From CAWATZ01 sp963784995 (GTDB taxonomy: Bacteria > Planctomycetota > Planctomycetia > Gemmatales > Gemmataceae): a stretch of DNA of 64,000 nt. The stretch lies in contig CAWATZ010000003.1 in NCBI GenBank assembly GCA_963784995.1, forward strand, positions 1,054,001 through 1,118,000, read 5' to 3'. Of this stretch, positions 45,080 through 54,603 are shown in pieces (the first letter of the stretch is position 1; each line of letters begins with the position of its first letter). The translations under genes were made by a program, and so were the position numbers. The notes beneath the pieces were generated by a model. It made no database searches and was not told the origin of the DNA. It was given only the letters and a program-made list of their open reading frames with translations.

Positions 45080-46517
45080 ATGAGAAGGCACCATTTCCTC
45101 ATCGTTGCGGCGCTGATCACCCTGTACCTGGCCCGGCAACTGGTCGGTCAATCTTCCGAGGGAGGAGGGCCGCCCCCGGCGATTTCCACCTCCGGCGCAT
45201 TCAGCGGTGAGATACGACCCACCTCCCGCGACTGGAAGCTTGCGCCAGACCCCCGTGGTCGAGGCCATTCGCCGGGTCCGCGATTGCGTCGTCAACATCC
45301 ACAGTGAACGAACCGTCCTGGGACATGCCGACGAACTCCTCCCGTTCAATCAGTCGCAGAACCGCGTCAACGGCATGGGGACCGGCATCATCATCGACCC
45401 GCGCGGTTACATCGTCACCAACCAGCACGTGGTCGAGGACGTCAACGTGATCCGCATCCGCCTGGCCGACGGCACCGTGGCCAGCGCCCGCGTCCTGGCA
45501 CGCGATCAGGAGTCCGACCTGGCCCTGCTCAAGATCGACGTGCATCGGCTGCTGTCGGTCATGCCCCTGGGCACGGCCACCGACCTGATGGTCGGCGAGC
45601 CGGTCATCGCCATCGGCAATGCCTACGGCTACGAGCACACGGCCTCGGCGGGCATTGTCAGCGCCACGGGCCGGGACGTGACCCTGAACAAGGAAGTCTC
45701 CTACAAGTCGCTGATCCAGACGGATGCGGCCATCAACCCGGGCAACTCGGGCGGACCGCTGATCAACATTTACGGCGACCTGGTCGGCGTCAACGTCGCC
45801 ATCCGGGCCGGGGCCCAGGGGATCGGCTTCGCCATTCCGGTCGAAACCATGATCCGCGTGGCCAGCAACATGCTTCGCAGCCGGGCCGTGACCCGCAACG
45901 GCGGCGGCAGTGTCTGGCTCGGCCTGGCCGTCCGCGACAGCCTCCGCAACCCCCGCGAAGACAATGGGGGGCTCCGCGCCGTGGTCGTGGACCGCATCGA
46001 GAGCAATGGCCCGGCCGGCAAGGCGGGCCTGCAGCGCGGCGACGTGCTGGTCAAGGTCGCCGACGTCCAGCTCCAGTCCAGCCTGGACCTGGAGCGCGCC
46101 CTGCTGGAAGTCACGCCCGGCGAGCGCGTCCCGGTGGTGCTGCGCCGCGGCGGCACCGTGCAAACGCTGCAACTGTCCGTCGAGCCCATCCGGAACGTCG
46201 CCCCTGGCAGTTCCGACCTGGTCTGGCGCAAGCTGGGCCTGCGTCTGCAGGCCATCGCTCCCGAAGACGTGGCCCGGACTCATCCGCAACTGCATGGCGG
46301 GCTCCTGGTCGTCGAGGTCCGCACGGAGGGCAGCGCCGCCAAGGCAGGCATCCAGCGCGGCGACATCTTGGTCGGCCTGCACCAGTGGGAAATGCTGACC
46401 CTGGAAAACATCCTGTTCGTCCTCAACCACAACGAGCTGCCGACCTTCAGCCCGCTCCGCTTCTACATCCTCCGGGCCGGGCAGGTCCATCGCGGTGCGC
46501 TGCCGCTGGTTGATTGA
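45080..46517 (+). pseudogene. HtrA/DegP-type serine protease with two PDZ domains, one frameshift
   Basis: The ATG leads into a membrane/signal sequence (RRHHFLIVAALITLYLARQLV). The frame shifts near 45200, after which RYDPPPATGSLRQTPVVEAIR starts the protease domain. The trypsin-like triad is visible: VTNQHVV (His), DQESDLALLKI (Asp) and NPGNSGGPL (Ser). Two PDZ domains follow, at about 250-340 and 350-435 of the corrected protein (SNGPAGKAGLQRGDVLV and GSAAKAGIQRGDILVGL). It would degrade misfolded or damaged proteins in the periplasm. A GTG at 45207 could start a shorter protein without the signal. Confidence 0.83.
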
Positions 46518-46546
46518 GTCTCCTTTTCCGCTCGTCCCTCTTCTTC

Positions 46547-46588
46547 CAGGCCGGGCGGCATCCTCCGGGATGCCGCCCGGCCTGTTTC
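46547..46588 (+). terminator. Rho-independent-type terminator after htrA
   Basis: A perfect 17-bp GC-rich stem (46547-46563 with 46568-46584) around a 4-nt loop is followed by TTTCC. It separates the protease gene from the AT-rich region. Confidence 0.75.
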
Positions 46589-46708
46589 CATTTCTATTCT
46601 GGCCCTCGCCATGTCTAATTATGTCTATTTTACTCACCTGAAAGCCTAGTTTACTGTCTAATAATTTCAGTAACAGCAAGAATAATCGTAAAAATCGCAC
46701 AAAAACCA

Positions 46709-46737
46709 TTGACCATAACAGTGAACTGATATATAGT
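46709..46737 (+). promoter_or_regulatory. Strong sigma-70-type promoter in AT-rich region
   Basis: A TTGACC -35 box (46709-46714) and a TATAGT -10 box (46732-46737) are spaced by exactly 17 bases. They lie in a 150-bp block (46605-46755) that is much richer in A+T than anything around it. The transcript would run into the next gene, which starts about 85 bp later. Confidence 0.6.
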
Positions 46738-46824
46738 TATCAAAGAAGACGATAAGGGACCGTGAGACCACGAGAGAGAGCAACAACAACGATGAGCGCA
46801 AGGCTCAGGGACAGGAGAGAAACG

Positions 46825-47256
46825 ATGGAAAGCTGGCGAAAGGTTTGGCGCGAAGGTTTGGCTCCGCTCTTGTCAACGACGAGCCTGGAAACGCTGCGGC
46901 GGGCCCTGCTCAGCGACGATCCCCGGCTGCTGCAAGGTGCGACGACGACTCCTCCTCCGCTGCAGTGCGTGCAGGACTGGCCGGTGGAAGCGGCCTGCGC
47001 CCTTGGTTTCTGCGGCTGGCAGGGCGAGGGGCTGGAGACGGTGGCCGAGGTGGAAGAGTTCTTTGCCCGGATGTGCTTCGAGATCGATCAGCGCCTGGGT
47101 GAGCCGGCCGCCTGCCGCTGGTTCCTCAACTGGTTTGACGAGACGCCGCGGCAAGAGATGCGGACACTGCTGCTGGGCGAGATCAACCACACCCTGGCCG
47201 AGCGCCAGACGGGCGGCGACGAGACGATCGGCGAAACCGAGGTCGAGGCCGCCTGA
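46825..47256 (+). CDS. Conserved planctomycete hypothetical protein
   Basis: The ATG with ACAGGAGAG upstream gives a 143-residue protein MESWRKVWREGLAPLLSTTSLETLRRALLSDDPRLLQGATTTPPPLQCVQDWPVEAACALGFCGWQ followed by EVEEFFARMCFEIDQRLGE and FLNWFDETPRQEMRTLLLGEI. It is acidic and helical, and rich in Trp and Cys. I know of similar proteins in planctomycetes only and cannot give a role. Starts at 46762 (GTG) and 46792 are possible but less likely. Confidence 0.75.
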   Translation: MESWRKVWREGLAPLLSTTSLETLRRALLSDDPRLLQGATTTPPPLQCVQDWPVEAACALGFCGWQGEGLETVAEVEEFFARMCFEIDQRLGEPAACRWFLNWFDETPRQEMRTLLLGEINHTLAERQTGGDETIGETEVEAA

Positions 47257-47363
47257 AGCAACAACGAACGGAACAGAGAAGAGGCCTGGCAGACGGGGAA
47301 ACGTCCACCAACCATCACGGGAACAGATTCAAACGGGATCATCAATCGGAAAAGGGGTGTCTC

Positions 47364-47684
47364 ATGTTGTGCCGTCACTGCAACCGCGTCAACTCGAACC
47401 GTCCCCGGGGCCTGTGCTGGAGCTGCTACTACAGCCCGGGCGTGCGTGACCTGTATCCTTCGACCAGCAAGTTTGCCCGGCGCGGCGTCGGTAACGGCAA
47501 CCGCGTTGTCGAGATGCCGGAACCGACCGACGCGCTGCCCGGCACCGAAGAGAAGCTCGCGGTGCTGGAGGAGCGGGCCCGGCTCGGCCAGGCCCTGTGG
47601 CACCCGCTCGACGCCCGGCTCGACGGCTCCCACGTCGCCGCCCGCCTCGGTCGCAGGCAAGAGGAACTGGTCGAGGTGGCCTGA
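47364..47684 (+). CDS. Small zinc-ribbon protein
   Basis: A 106-residue protein with CRHCNRVNSNRPRGLCWSCY near the N-terminus, a four-Cys zinc-ribbon. A variable linker follows, then the helix GTEEKLAVLEERARLGQALWHP. It is probably a nucleic-acid- or protein-binding adapter. It lies behind the previous small gene in the same orientation. Confidence 0.7.
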   Translation: MLCRHCNRVNSNRPRGLCWSCYYSPGVRDLYPSTSKFARRGVGNGNRVVEMPEPTDALPGTEEKLAVLEERARLGQALWHPLDARLDGSHVAARLGRRQEELVEVA

Positions 47685-47695
47685 TTTGGTTAACT

Positions 47696-47749
47696 GCGAC
47701 GCACAGCGGAGCGCGGGGGCCAGTCCTCTCGCGCTCCGCTGCGCGTCGC
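47696..47749. repeat. Inverted repeat, 20-bp arms
   Basis: Arms 47696-47715 and 47730-47749 pair with one mismatch, and weaker symmetry extends to about 47686 and 47760. It separates the zinc-ribbon gene from the large gene downstream and may act as a terminator. Confidence 0.7.
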
Positions 47750-47900
47750 GGCTAAACAAATCGAGTTTTCTCCAAAAGCGCCAACGATCGGCCGGCCAAC
47801 GTGTTTGCAGAAGTGACGCCGCACCTGGATGAGCCTGCTGAAGCCGCACCCGCGCAATGACCAGCAGGCATCACTTCCATTGACACGGAAGGAGACAGCC

Positions 47901-50804
47901 GTGCCGATTCAACTCCGCTGTTCGCTGTGCAACAACTCCTCAACGTTCCCTGACGCGGAACCCGGCAAGACAGCGATTCCTTGCCCGGTCTGTTTTGGCC
48001 TGATCCCGGTGCCGCCAGCCGAGGCCGGCACTGGCGAGGCATGGTGGGTTGCGCCCAACCCACCGCAAACACCTGCCGCGAACGATCCGGCCAAACCCAA
48101 CAACCCAGCAGGCGGCTGGTGGACCGAGGCGGCCAGCAAGCCCCCGGTTGTTCCTGTTCCGCCACGTCCGGTCGAACCAACCCGGCTCGGGAGCTTGCCT
48201 CCCACCCTGCCGCCCCAATGCTCCGAAACCGCGAACAAGGTCAGTCAGCAGACCGTTCTAAACAGGCCGCCCAGCGAGCCCACGGTGCTGGCTCAGGCCC
48301 TTCCTCCGGCTCTGCCCTCGGACACTCCGGACTTGCGCTTTCCACCAGCCCTGCCGAAACCGCCCCGGCCTCGTCGCAAGGTGGAGCGAGCCGACCGGAT
48401 CCTTCTGGGCGTTGGCGCCGGTCTCGCTCTGATCCTGCTGGTGTGGGCTCCCCTGGTGCTGCGCTCCCCGAAGAAAGGCACCCCGAAGGAACCGGCCCCA
48501 ACCCGCCCGTTGGCCGAGAACACACAGACACAACCGATCCGCACCCTGCCCCCGGAGAGGCCGATTGATCCACCGCCCACTCTGAGACTCCCCGTTGTTG
48601 AGCCGGAACCGATGCCTCAACAGCCCGCCAGGGAAGAGAAACCGCAGCCGAGACCCGAACCGGAACGGAAGGTGGAGGCGCCCCTGGTTGTCAAGAATCC
48701 CGAACCGCCGCAGGTTGCGAAGAAGCCCGAGCCCGAGGCCCAGCCCGCGCCCAGGAAAATCGTGATCAAGCGCCGTCAGACCCTGAGCGAGGAAGACCTG
48801 AAAAAGCAGATCCTCAAGGCCCCCGAGGTGGCCCTGGACCTCACGGCGGCCCGCAAGGAATCGAAGGCCATCGTCGCCCTGGCCCACGATCCGCTCGGTC
48901 CGCGGAACAGGACCGAACTGGCCGCCCTGGCGATGAAGGATCGCGCCGACCTGAAAGGACTGCCGATCCGCATGGGCGACGCCTGCAAGATCAGCCCGAC
49001 AGCGGCCGACCATCTGCAAGGCGGCTCGGTGACCCTGCGCGGCCATCTGTTCGCGTCGGCCAACCTGGCGGCCAGCCGGGTCCGCGTCGGCGCCACGGCC
49101 ACGGCCGACACCCGGCCCGACCCCGAGCACGTCCACAAGCTGCTGACCACCGCCAAGGACCGCTACAACCTCTGGCTCAAGCCCGAGGCGATCCCCGCCC
49201 TGATGCAGCTGCTGATGGCCGAGAACGAGGCCATTCGCCTGGTGCTGGTCGATCAGCTGGCCGGCATCGAGGGTCCCCGGGCCAGCGCCGCCCTGGCCAA
49301 CCGGGCCATCTTCGACCTCTGTCCCGACGTTCGCAAGGCAGCCCTCGAAGCCCTGGCCGCCCGGCCACGCGGCGAATACGTCCAGCCCCTGATTGAAGGA
49401 CTGAACTATCCCTGGTCGGTCATCGCCGACCACGCCGCCGAGGCCATCGTGGCCCTGGACCTCAAGGAAGCCCTGCCGAGCGTGGTCCGCCTGCTGGACA
49501 CCCCCGACCCGGAGACGCCTCGCACCAGGGGCGGCCAGGTGGTCGTCCGGGAACTGGTGCGGATCAACCATCTCCGCAATTGCCTGATGTGCCATGCCCC
49601 CTCGCTCGCCGCTGACGACAAGGTCCGCGGCTTTGTGCCGCCGACCAACCAGCCGCTGCCGCCGGCCTTCACGCAGGAGTATTACGCTCCCAAGCAGGAA
49701 GGCATTTTCGTGCGGGCCGACGTGACCTACTTGCAGCAGGACTTCTCCGTGCCGCTGCCGGTCGCCAACCACGGCCTCTGGCCGAGTGCCCAGCGATACG
49801 ACTTCATGGTGCGGGAGCGGACCGTGGGCGTCCTCGAGCCGGCCTGGCTGGCCGCGGACCGCAAACCGGCCGAGCCAACCCGACACCAGAAGACCCTGTT
49901 CTACGTCCTCCGCAACCTGACCGGCGACGACCCCGGTCCGACTGCCGAGGACTGGAAACGGCTGTTCGCCAGCCGGGACAAGGTGACCTTGTTCTGCGAC
50001 GGGTTGCAGCTGACCGGCGGCATCGCCGCGGATGGCAAGGGCAACGTCTACGTCAGCGACCTGTTCCGCGGAGTGCTGTTCCGAGTGGACCCCAACGGCA
50101 AACAAACGCCGCTCGTGGAGAGGGACGGTGGGTTCCAGGCGATGGCATTCGACACGGCCCGTGGCCGGCTGCTCGCCTGTCAGCCGAACCGCGACCGGAT
50201 CGTGGCCGTGGACGTGAGCACCGGCAACGTCACGGTGGTCCTCGAGCGTACTCCGGAAAAACCGTTCGGTCCCCCGACCTACCTGGCGGTGGACCGGCGC
50301 GGCGGCATCTACTTTAGCGCTGCCCCCAACATGGTCATCCCGGGCGACCTGGGCGGACTGTACTACTACTCGGCGGTGGGGACGCTGACCCGGTTGCTGC
50401 CAAAGCTGGATCGGCCGCGCGGCCTGGCGCTGTCTCCGAGTGAAGGCACCCTCTACGTGGCGAGCGGCAGTTCTACGGACGTGTTCGCCGTGCCGCTGGA
50501 GTCGGCTGGCAGCCTGGGCAAGCCGAAGGTGCTTGGCAGGCTGCAATCGCATCTAGCACAACGTCCCCTTGTCGGCGAGGGCCTGGCCGTCGATCCGGCC
50601 AGCGGCAACGTCTGCGTGGCGCACCCCGTCGCTCGTGGCTTCCAGGTGTTCAACCCGGAAGGGGCGAAGCTGACCCTGGTTCCGCTCCCGGATTCGCCAG
50701 TGTTCTGCATGGTCAGCGACAAGACGCTGTACGTCACCACGGCGAAAGCGGTCTACCGGATGAAGCTGGAAGGCCCCGCCCGAGGAGTCGTCCGGCGTGA
50801 GTAA
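47901..50804 (+). CDS. Large membrane protein with zinc ribbon, HEAT-like repeats and NHL/SMP-30-like propeller
   Basis: The GTG start has GGAAGGAG before it and gives 967 residues. A zinc ribbon (CSLCNNSSTFPD ... PCPVC) opens the protein, a Pro/Ala-rich linker follows, and one membrane helix sits near 165-190 (GVGAGLALILLVWAPLVL). After a proline-rich stalk, a helical domain with HEAT-like units covers about 410-560 (ALMQLLMAENEAIRLVLVDQL, VRKAALEALAARPRGEYV). A CLMCHAPS motif of cytochrome-like type is at about 565-572. The C-terminal third is an NHL-like propeller (GKGNVYVSDLFRGVLFRVDPNG, RGLALSPSEGTLYVASG). The N-terminus is presumably cytoplasmic and the rest exported. Function unknown. 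Confidence 0.72.
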   Translation: MPIQLRCSLCNNSSTFPDAEPGKTAIPCPVCFGLIPVPPAEAGTGEAWWVAPNPPQTPAANDPAKPNNPAGGWWTEAASKPPVVPVPPRPVEPTRLGSLPPTLPPQCSETANKVSQQTVLNRPPSEPTVLAQALPPALPSDTPDLRFPPALPKPPRPRRKVERADRILLGVGAGLALILLVWAPLVLRSPKKGTPKEPAPTRPLAENTQTQPIRTLPPERPIDPPPTLRLPVVEPEPMPQQPAREEKPQPRPEPERKVEAPLVVKNPEPPQVAKKPEPEAQPAPRKIVIKRRQTLSEEDLKKQILKAPEVALDLTAARKESKAIVALAHDPLGPRNRTELAALAMKDRADLKGLPIRMGDACKISPTAADHLQGGSVTLRGHLFASANLAASRVRVGATATADTRPDPEHVHKLLTTAKDRYNLWLKPEAIPALMQLLMAENEAIRLVLVDQLAGIEGPRASAALANRAIFDLCPDVRKAALEALAARPRGEYVQPLIEGLNYPWSVIADHAAEAIVALDLKEALPSVVRLLDTPDPETPRTRGGQVVVRELVRINHLRNCLMCHAPSLAADDKVRGFVPPTNQPLPPAFTQEYYAPKQEGIFVRADVTYLQQDFSVPLPVANHGLWPSAQRYDFMVRERTVGVLEPAWLAADRKPAEPTRHQKTLFYVLRNLTGDDPGPTAEDWKRLFASRDKVTLFCDGLQLTGGIAADGKGNVYVSDLFRGVLFRVDPNGKQTPLVERDGGFQAMAFDTARGRLLACQPNRDRIVAVDVSTGNVTVVLERTPEKPFGPPTYLAVDRRGGIYFSAAPNMVIPGDLGGLYYYSAVGTLTRLLPKLDRPRGLALSPSEGTLYVASGSSTDVFAVPLESAGSLGKPKVLGRLQSHLAQRPLVGEGLAVDPASGNVCVAHPVARGFQVFNPEGAKLTLVPLPDSPVFCMVSDKTLYVTTAKAVYRMKLEGPARGVVRRE

Positions 50805-50828
50805 CCGCCAGCCTTGAGGGGCCGGTCG

Positions 50829-50904
50829 CGGAGAGGCGGATACGGGTGCCAGCGCAGCGCAACCTTTCTGCCGTGGTGCGAGCGCTGGCAAGTCCGCCTC
50901 TCCG
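50829..50904. repeat. Imperfect inverted repeat, GGAG foot
   Basis: The outer 12 bases (CGGAGAGGCGGA) and an inner 9-base stem form an interrupted hairpin between two convergent genes. It is probably a terminator or another REP-like element. Confidence 0.6.
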
Positions 50905-50908
50905 TGAC

Positions 50909-51806
50909 TCAGCCGGACAGTCGTTGTCGGGCCAGCGCCAGCGCCCCGTGAACGACGACTTCCTCGCCCAGAATGGCGGGGACGATGTCGGTCAGGCCCG
51001 TGAACGGACGGAAGACGCGCTCGGCGACCAGTCGCCGCAGCGGCTCAAAGAACTGCACTTCGCCCAGCAGAGAGACGCCGCCGCCAATCACAATCCGACG
51101 CGGGCAAAGCAGAGCGATCACGTGACAGATCGCCTCGGCCAGCGCGGTCCTTGCCTCGGAGAGGATCGTAACGGCAATCATGTCTCTCTCCTGAGCGGCC
51201 GTCACAAGCTGGCTGACGGCCATGTCCCGGCCTCGCTGGACCGCCTGCCGGGCCATGCCCCAGCCGGACGCGACATCCTCGGTCGGGACAAACCGCCCCT
51301 GGTGGAGCATGCGCAAATGGCCGATCTCGGCCGCACCCCGGCCGCAGCCGCGGTAGATCTCGCCGTCGATGATCAGGCCGCCGCCGATGCCGGAGCCCAC
51401 CGTGACGTAGAAGATCGGCGACAGCCCCTTGCCGGCCCCGTACAGCGCCTCGGCCAGGCCAGCCACGTCGGCGTCATTGCCCAGCACCGCCGGCAGGCCG
51501 ACCACGTCGCTGATCCAGTCGGCAAGCGGGAAAGTTGTCCCAGCCCTCGATCTGATGCGATTTGATGATGGTCCGCGTTCGGTCGTCCACCGGGCCGCCG
51601 AAGCCGATGCCGACGCCACGGAGCCGGCCGGGTGCAAGCCCGGCCTTCTCCAGCAGTTGCGGCACGGCACTGAGGATCTGCCGGCGAATGCCCTCGGGGC
51701 CGTCGGCGGGCACGACCGTGCCGCGCCACAGGGCGGCCAGCACGCCGTCGCCGGCGCCGACGCCCAGCTGGAGCTTGGTGCCGCCGATCTCGATGCCCAG
51801 GAACAC
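50909..51806 (-). pseudogene. ROK-family sugar kinase/regulator, one frameshift
   Basis: The N-terminal half (MFLGIEIGGTKLQLGVGAGDG ... GVGIGFGGPVDD) is the ATP-binding ROK start. Near 51530 one extra C in a CCC run shifts the frame; the continuation LADWISDVVGLPAVLGNDAD, YVTVGSGIGGGLIIDGEIYRG and AAEIGHLRM is intact. The latter includes the ROK signature and the catalytic Asp in GNDAD. No zinc-binding CGCxGCxE motif is seen, and there is no helix-turn-helix, so it resembles a glucokinase more than a NagC-type repressor. The SIS isomerase gene lies 2 nt upstream, one operon. Confidence 0.82.
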
Positions 51807-51808
51807 GA

Positions 51809-52405
51809 TCAGCTCTCCAGGGCCAGCCGGCGGTGCAGGTCATCGACCACCCAGTGGAACGCCGTCAGGTGGATCGACTCGACGATGCCCATGTCGTCCA
51901 GCGGCACGTGCAGCCCCTGCTGGGCCAGCGTCCGCAGCTTGCCGCCCGAGAAGCCGGTGCAGCCGAACGTCTTCAGGTCGTTGCGGTTGGCCCACTCGAC
52001 CGCCCGCAGGATGTTCGGACTGTTGCCCGAGCCGCTGATGGCGATCAGCAGATCGCCCGGGTTGGCCAGGTTCTTCAGCTGCTCGACGAAGACGCGGTCA
52101 AAGCCCTCGTCGTTGCCCCAGGCCAGGATGTAGGGCGTGTTGTCGGTCAGGCTGAGGATGCGGATGCGTTTCTTCTTGTCGTTGTCGAAGTCCTGGCGGC
52201 GCAGGGTGCCCTTGCCGATGTCCTCGCAGAAATGCGACGCATTGCTGCCGCTGCCGCCGTTGCCGCAGACGAAGATCGTGCGATTGCGGCGGTAGCAGTC
52301 GTGCATCACGTCGGCCAGGGCCTTGACCTCGGCCGGGTTGATGCGCATCAGCTCTTGCCCAACTCGTTCCAGGAAAGGACGGATGTCCAGGGTCGTTCCA
52401 AGCAT
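51809..52405 (-). CDS. SIS-domain sugar isomerase (GmhA-like)
   Basis: The 198-residue protein has the SIS fold: FVCGNGGSGSNASHFCEDIGKG, a core ISGSGNSPNILRAVEW, and LDDMGIVESIHLTAFHWV at the end with the conserved Glu and His. This matches D-sedoheptulose-7-phosphate isomerase-like (GmhA) proteins, which start ADP-heptose synthesis. The partner ROK kinase suggests a small sugar-phosphate pathway; whether the product is heptose cannot be decided. Confidence 0.82.
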   Translation of the reverse strand: MLGTTLDIRPFLERVGQELMRINPAEVKALADVMHDCYRRNRTIFVCGNGGSGSNASHFCEDIGKGTLRRQDFDNDKKKRIRILSLTDNTPYILAWGNDEGFDRVFVEQLKNLANPGDLLIAISGSGNSPNILRAVEWANRNDLKTFGCTGFSGGKLRTLAQQGLHVPLDDMGIVESIHLTAFHWVVDDLHRRLALES

Positions 52406-52506
52406 TTTCGTCTCCAGTACGGAAGAACTGGCGAGTAATCTAACAGGTCGGTGTCCCGGGGGCGAGACACATTACCGGCTCGCCCTCAATCCCTCAACTC
52501 CGCAAT

Positions 52507-52626
52507 CCTCCAACCCAGGGCGATGCCCTGGGCTATCGTGTTGCGCCCCTTCGGGGCGGAAGACAACAGCCATGAGCCCCGAAGGGGCGCAACACGATAG
52601 CCCAGGGCATCGCCCTGGGTTGGAGG
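52507..52626. repeat. Perfect inverted repeat with 51-bp arms
   Basis: Arms 52507-52557 and 52576-52626 are exact complements around an 18-nt loop, the longest perfect palindrome in the window. The arms contain smaller nested symmetries (CAGGGCGATGCCCTG; GCCCCTTCGGGGC). It lies in the 273-bp gap between divergent genes, about 50 bp before selB, so it may be in the selB leader. Confidence 0.93.
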
Positions 52627-52678
52627 CGGGTTCCTCGCTACAATACACCAATTCCTCCGGCGGAAAAGGGTTCCTGGA

Positions 52679-54598
52679 ATGACGCGCAACCTGATCCTGG
52701 GCACTGCGGGCCACATCGACCACGGCAAGACCTCGCTGGTCAAGGCCCTGACCGGCATCGACTGCGACCGTCTGCCGGAAGAAAAGGCCCGCGGCATCAC
52801 CATCGACATCGGCTTCGCTCACCTGGAGCTGCCGCCGTTCCGGCTGGGCATCGTGGACGTGCCCGGCCACGAGCGCTTTGTCAAGAACATGCTCGCCGGG
52901 GCCACCGGCATCGACCTGGCCATGCTGGTGATCGCCGCCGACGATTCGGTCATGCCGCAAACCCGCGAGCACCTGGAAATCCTCCAGCTGCTGGGTCTGA
53001 AGCACGGCGTCATTGCCCTGACCAAGAGCGACCTGGTGGACGAGACCACCCGCGAGGTGGTCGAGCTGGAGATCCGCGAGCTGGTCCGCGGCACCTTCCT
53101 CGAAAACGCCGTCCTGGTCCCGACGTCGGCCCACACCGGGGCCGGCATCCCCGAGTTGAAGTCCGCCCTGTTCCAGGCGTGCCAGCAAACGGAGGAACGG
53201 GCTGCGCAGCAGTGGTTCCGGCTGGCGATCGATCGCTCCTTCGCCGTGCAGGGGCACGGCACCGTGGTCACGGGCTCGGTCATCTCGGGCAGCGTCAAGG
53301 TCGGCGACGAGGTGGACTGGCTGCCGCGCGGCGAGAAGGTGCGGGTGCGGTCGCTGCAAAACCACGATCAGGCGGTCGAGGAGGTCCATCGCGGTCAGCG
53401 GGCGGCGATCAACCTGGCCGGCGTTCGCCACGAGGACGTGGTCCGCGGCCAGGAGCTGGCGACGCCGGGGTTCCTGGTGCCGTCGCGGGTGGTGACCGTC
53501 CGGCTGCACTGCCTCAAGGACATGCGCCGATCAATCAAGCACCGGGCCCCGCTGCGTTTCCACGCGGGCACCTCGGAGCTGATGGCCACTGTGTCGCTGC
53601 TGGACTGCGACGCCATCGAGCCAGGCCGGTGGGGTCTGGCCCAGCTCTTCCTGGAGGAGCCGGCCACGGTCGCCTGGGGCCAGCCCTTCGTCGTCCGCGA
53701 ATCGTCGGCCACGTACACGGTGGGCGGCGGCCAGGTGCTGCAAGGGGTTGCACGCAAGATCCGCCGCCGGCACTTCGAGTTGCTGGAGCGCGTCGAGATG
53801 CTCTGGACCGGCTCGGTGCGCGATCGGATCCTCACTGTGGCCTGGTTTGCCGGCTTTTCCGGCTTCACCCTCGCGGAACTGGTGCGAGGAACGGGTCTCT
53901 CGCCTGCCGAGGCCGGGACGCTCGTGGATCAGCTGCGGGCTTCGGGCGATCTGGTCGAGGTGCCGATCGGCTCGGCACGCAAGCTGTTGCTGCACAAGGA
54001 CATGGTGAAGGAGCTGGAAGACCGGCTGCTGACCACTCTGAACGCGCTGCACGAAGAGTTTCCGCTGATGTCCACCCACGATCGGGCGCGGGTGCAATCG
54101 CATCTGGATTACGTCGGCGACAACGCCCTGGTGCATGGCGTGGTCGAGCGGCTGATCCAGCGCAAGGTGCTGACCGGCGACCTGCGGCGGATCGGCCGGG
54201 CCGACTTCAAGCCCCGGCTGAGCAACAACCAGCGCAAGCTCAAGGAGAAGATCGTCGCGGCCTACCGCGAGGCGGGGTTCCAGCCGCCCGAGCCGAGCAG
54301 CTTCGTCAACCAGGCGGGCGGCAACGCGGCCAGCTTGCACGACCTGTTCGACGTGAGCGTGGCCGAGGGACAGCTGGTGCGGATCACCGATGAGCTGTAC
54401 TTGCACGCCGACGCTGAAGCGGAGATGCGCCGCCGGCTCACCGACCGGCTCCGCGAGGGCGGCCCCGGCCTGACCGTGGCCGAGATCCGCGACCTGCTGG
54501 GCACCACGCGCAAATACGCGGTGCCCCTGTGCGAGTACCTCGACCGGGTCGGCATGACCCGGCGCGAGGGCGACCTGCGGTTGCTCGGGGCCGTCTGA
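52679..54598 (+). CDS. selB: Selenocysteine-specific elongation factor SelB
   Basis: The 639-residue GTPase delivers selenocysteyl-tRNA to UGA codons marked by a SECIS hairpin. The G motifs are GHIDHGKTSL, DVPGHERFVKNMLAGATGIDLAMLV and TKSDLVDE. Two beta-barrel domains follow (SVISGSVKVGDEVDWL, RAAINLAGVRHEDVVRGQEL), then a C-terminal series of winged helices (about 390-639) that binds the SECIS RNA, ending VAEIRDLLGTTRKYAVPLCEYLDRVGMTRREGD. The length is close to that of the E. coli protein. selA follows. No selC or selenoprotein gene is recognisable in the window. Confidence 0.94.
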   Translation: MTRNLILGTAGHIDHGKTSLVKALTGIDCDRLPEEKARGITIDIGFAHLELPPFRLGIVDVPGHERFVKNMLAGATGIDLAMLVIAADDSVMPQTREHLEILQLLGLKHGVIALTKSDLVDETTREVVELEIRELVRGTFLENAVLVPTSAHTGAGIPELKSALFQACQQTEERAAQQWFRLAIDRSFAVQGHGTVVTGSVISGSVKVGDEVDWLPRGEKVRVRSLQNHDQAVEEVHRGQRAAINLAGVRHEDVVRGQELATPGFLVPSRVVTVRLHCLKDMRRSIKHRAPLRFHAGTSELMATVSLLDCDAIEPGRWGLAQLFLEEPATVAWGQPFVVRESSATYTVGGGQVLQGVARKIRRRHFELLERVEMLWTGSVRDRILTVAWFAGFSGFTLAELVRGTGLSPAEAGTLVDQLRASGDLVEVPIGSARKLLLHKDMVKELEDRLLTTLNALHEEFPLMSTHDRARVQSHLDYVGDNALVHGVVERLIQRKVLTGDLRRIGRADFKPRLSNNQRKLKEKIVAAYREAGFQPPEPSSFVNQAGGNAASLHDLFDVSVAEGQLVRITDELYLHADAEAEMRRRLTDRLREGGPGLTVAEIRDLLGTTRKYAVPLCEYLDRVGMTRREGDLRLLGAV

Positions 54599-54603
54599 TC
54601 GAT

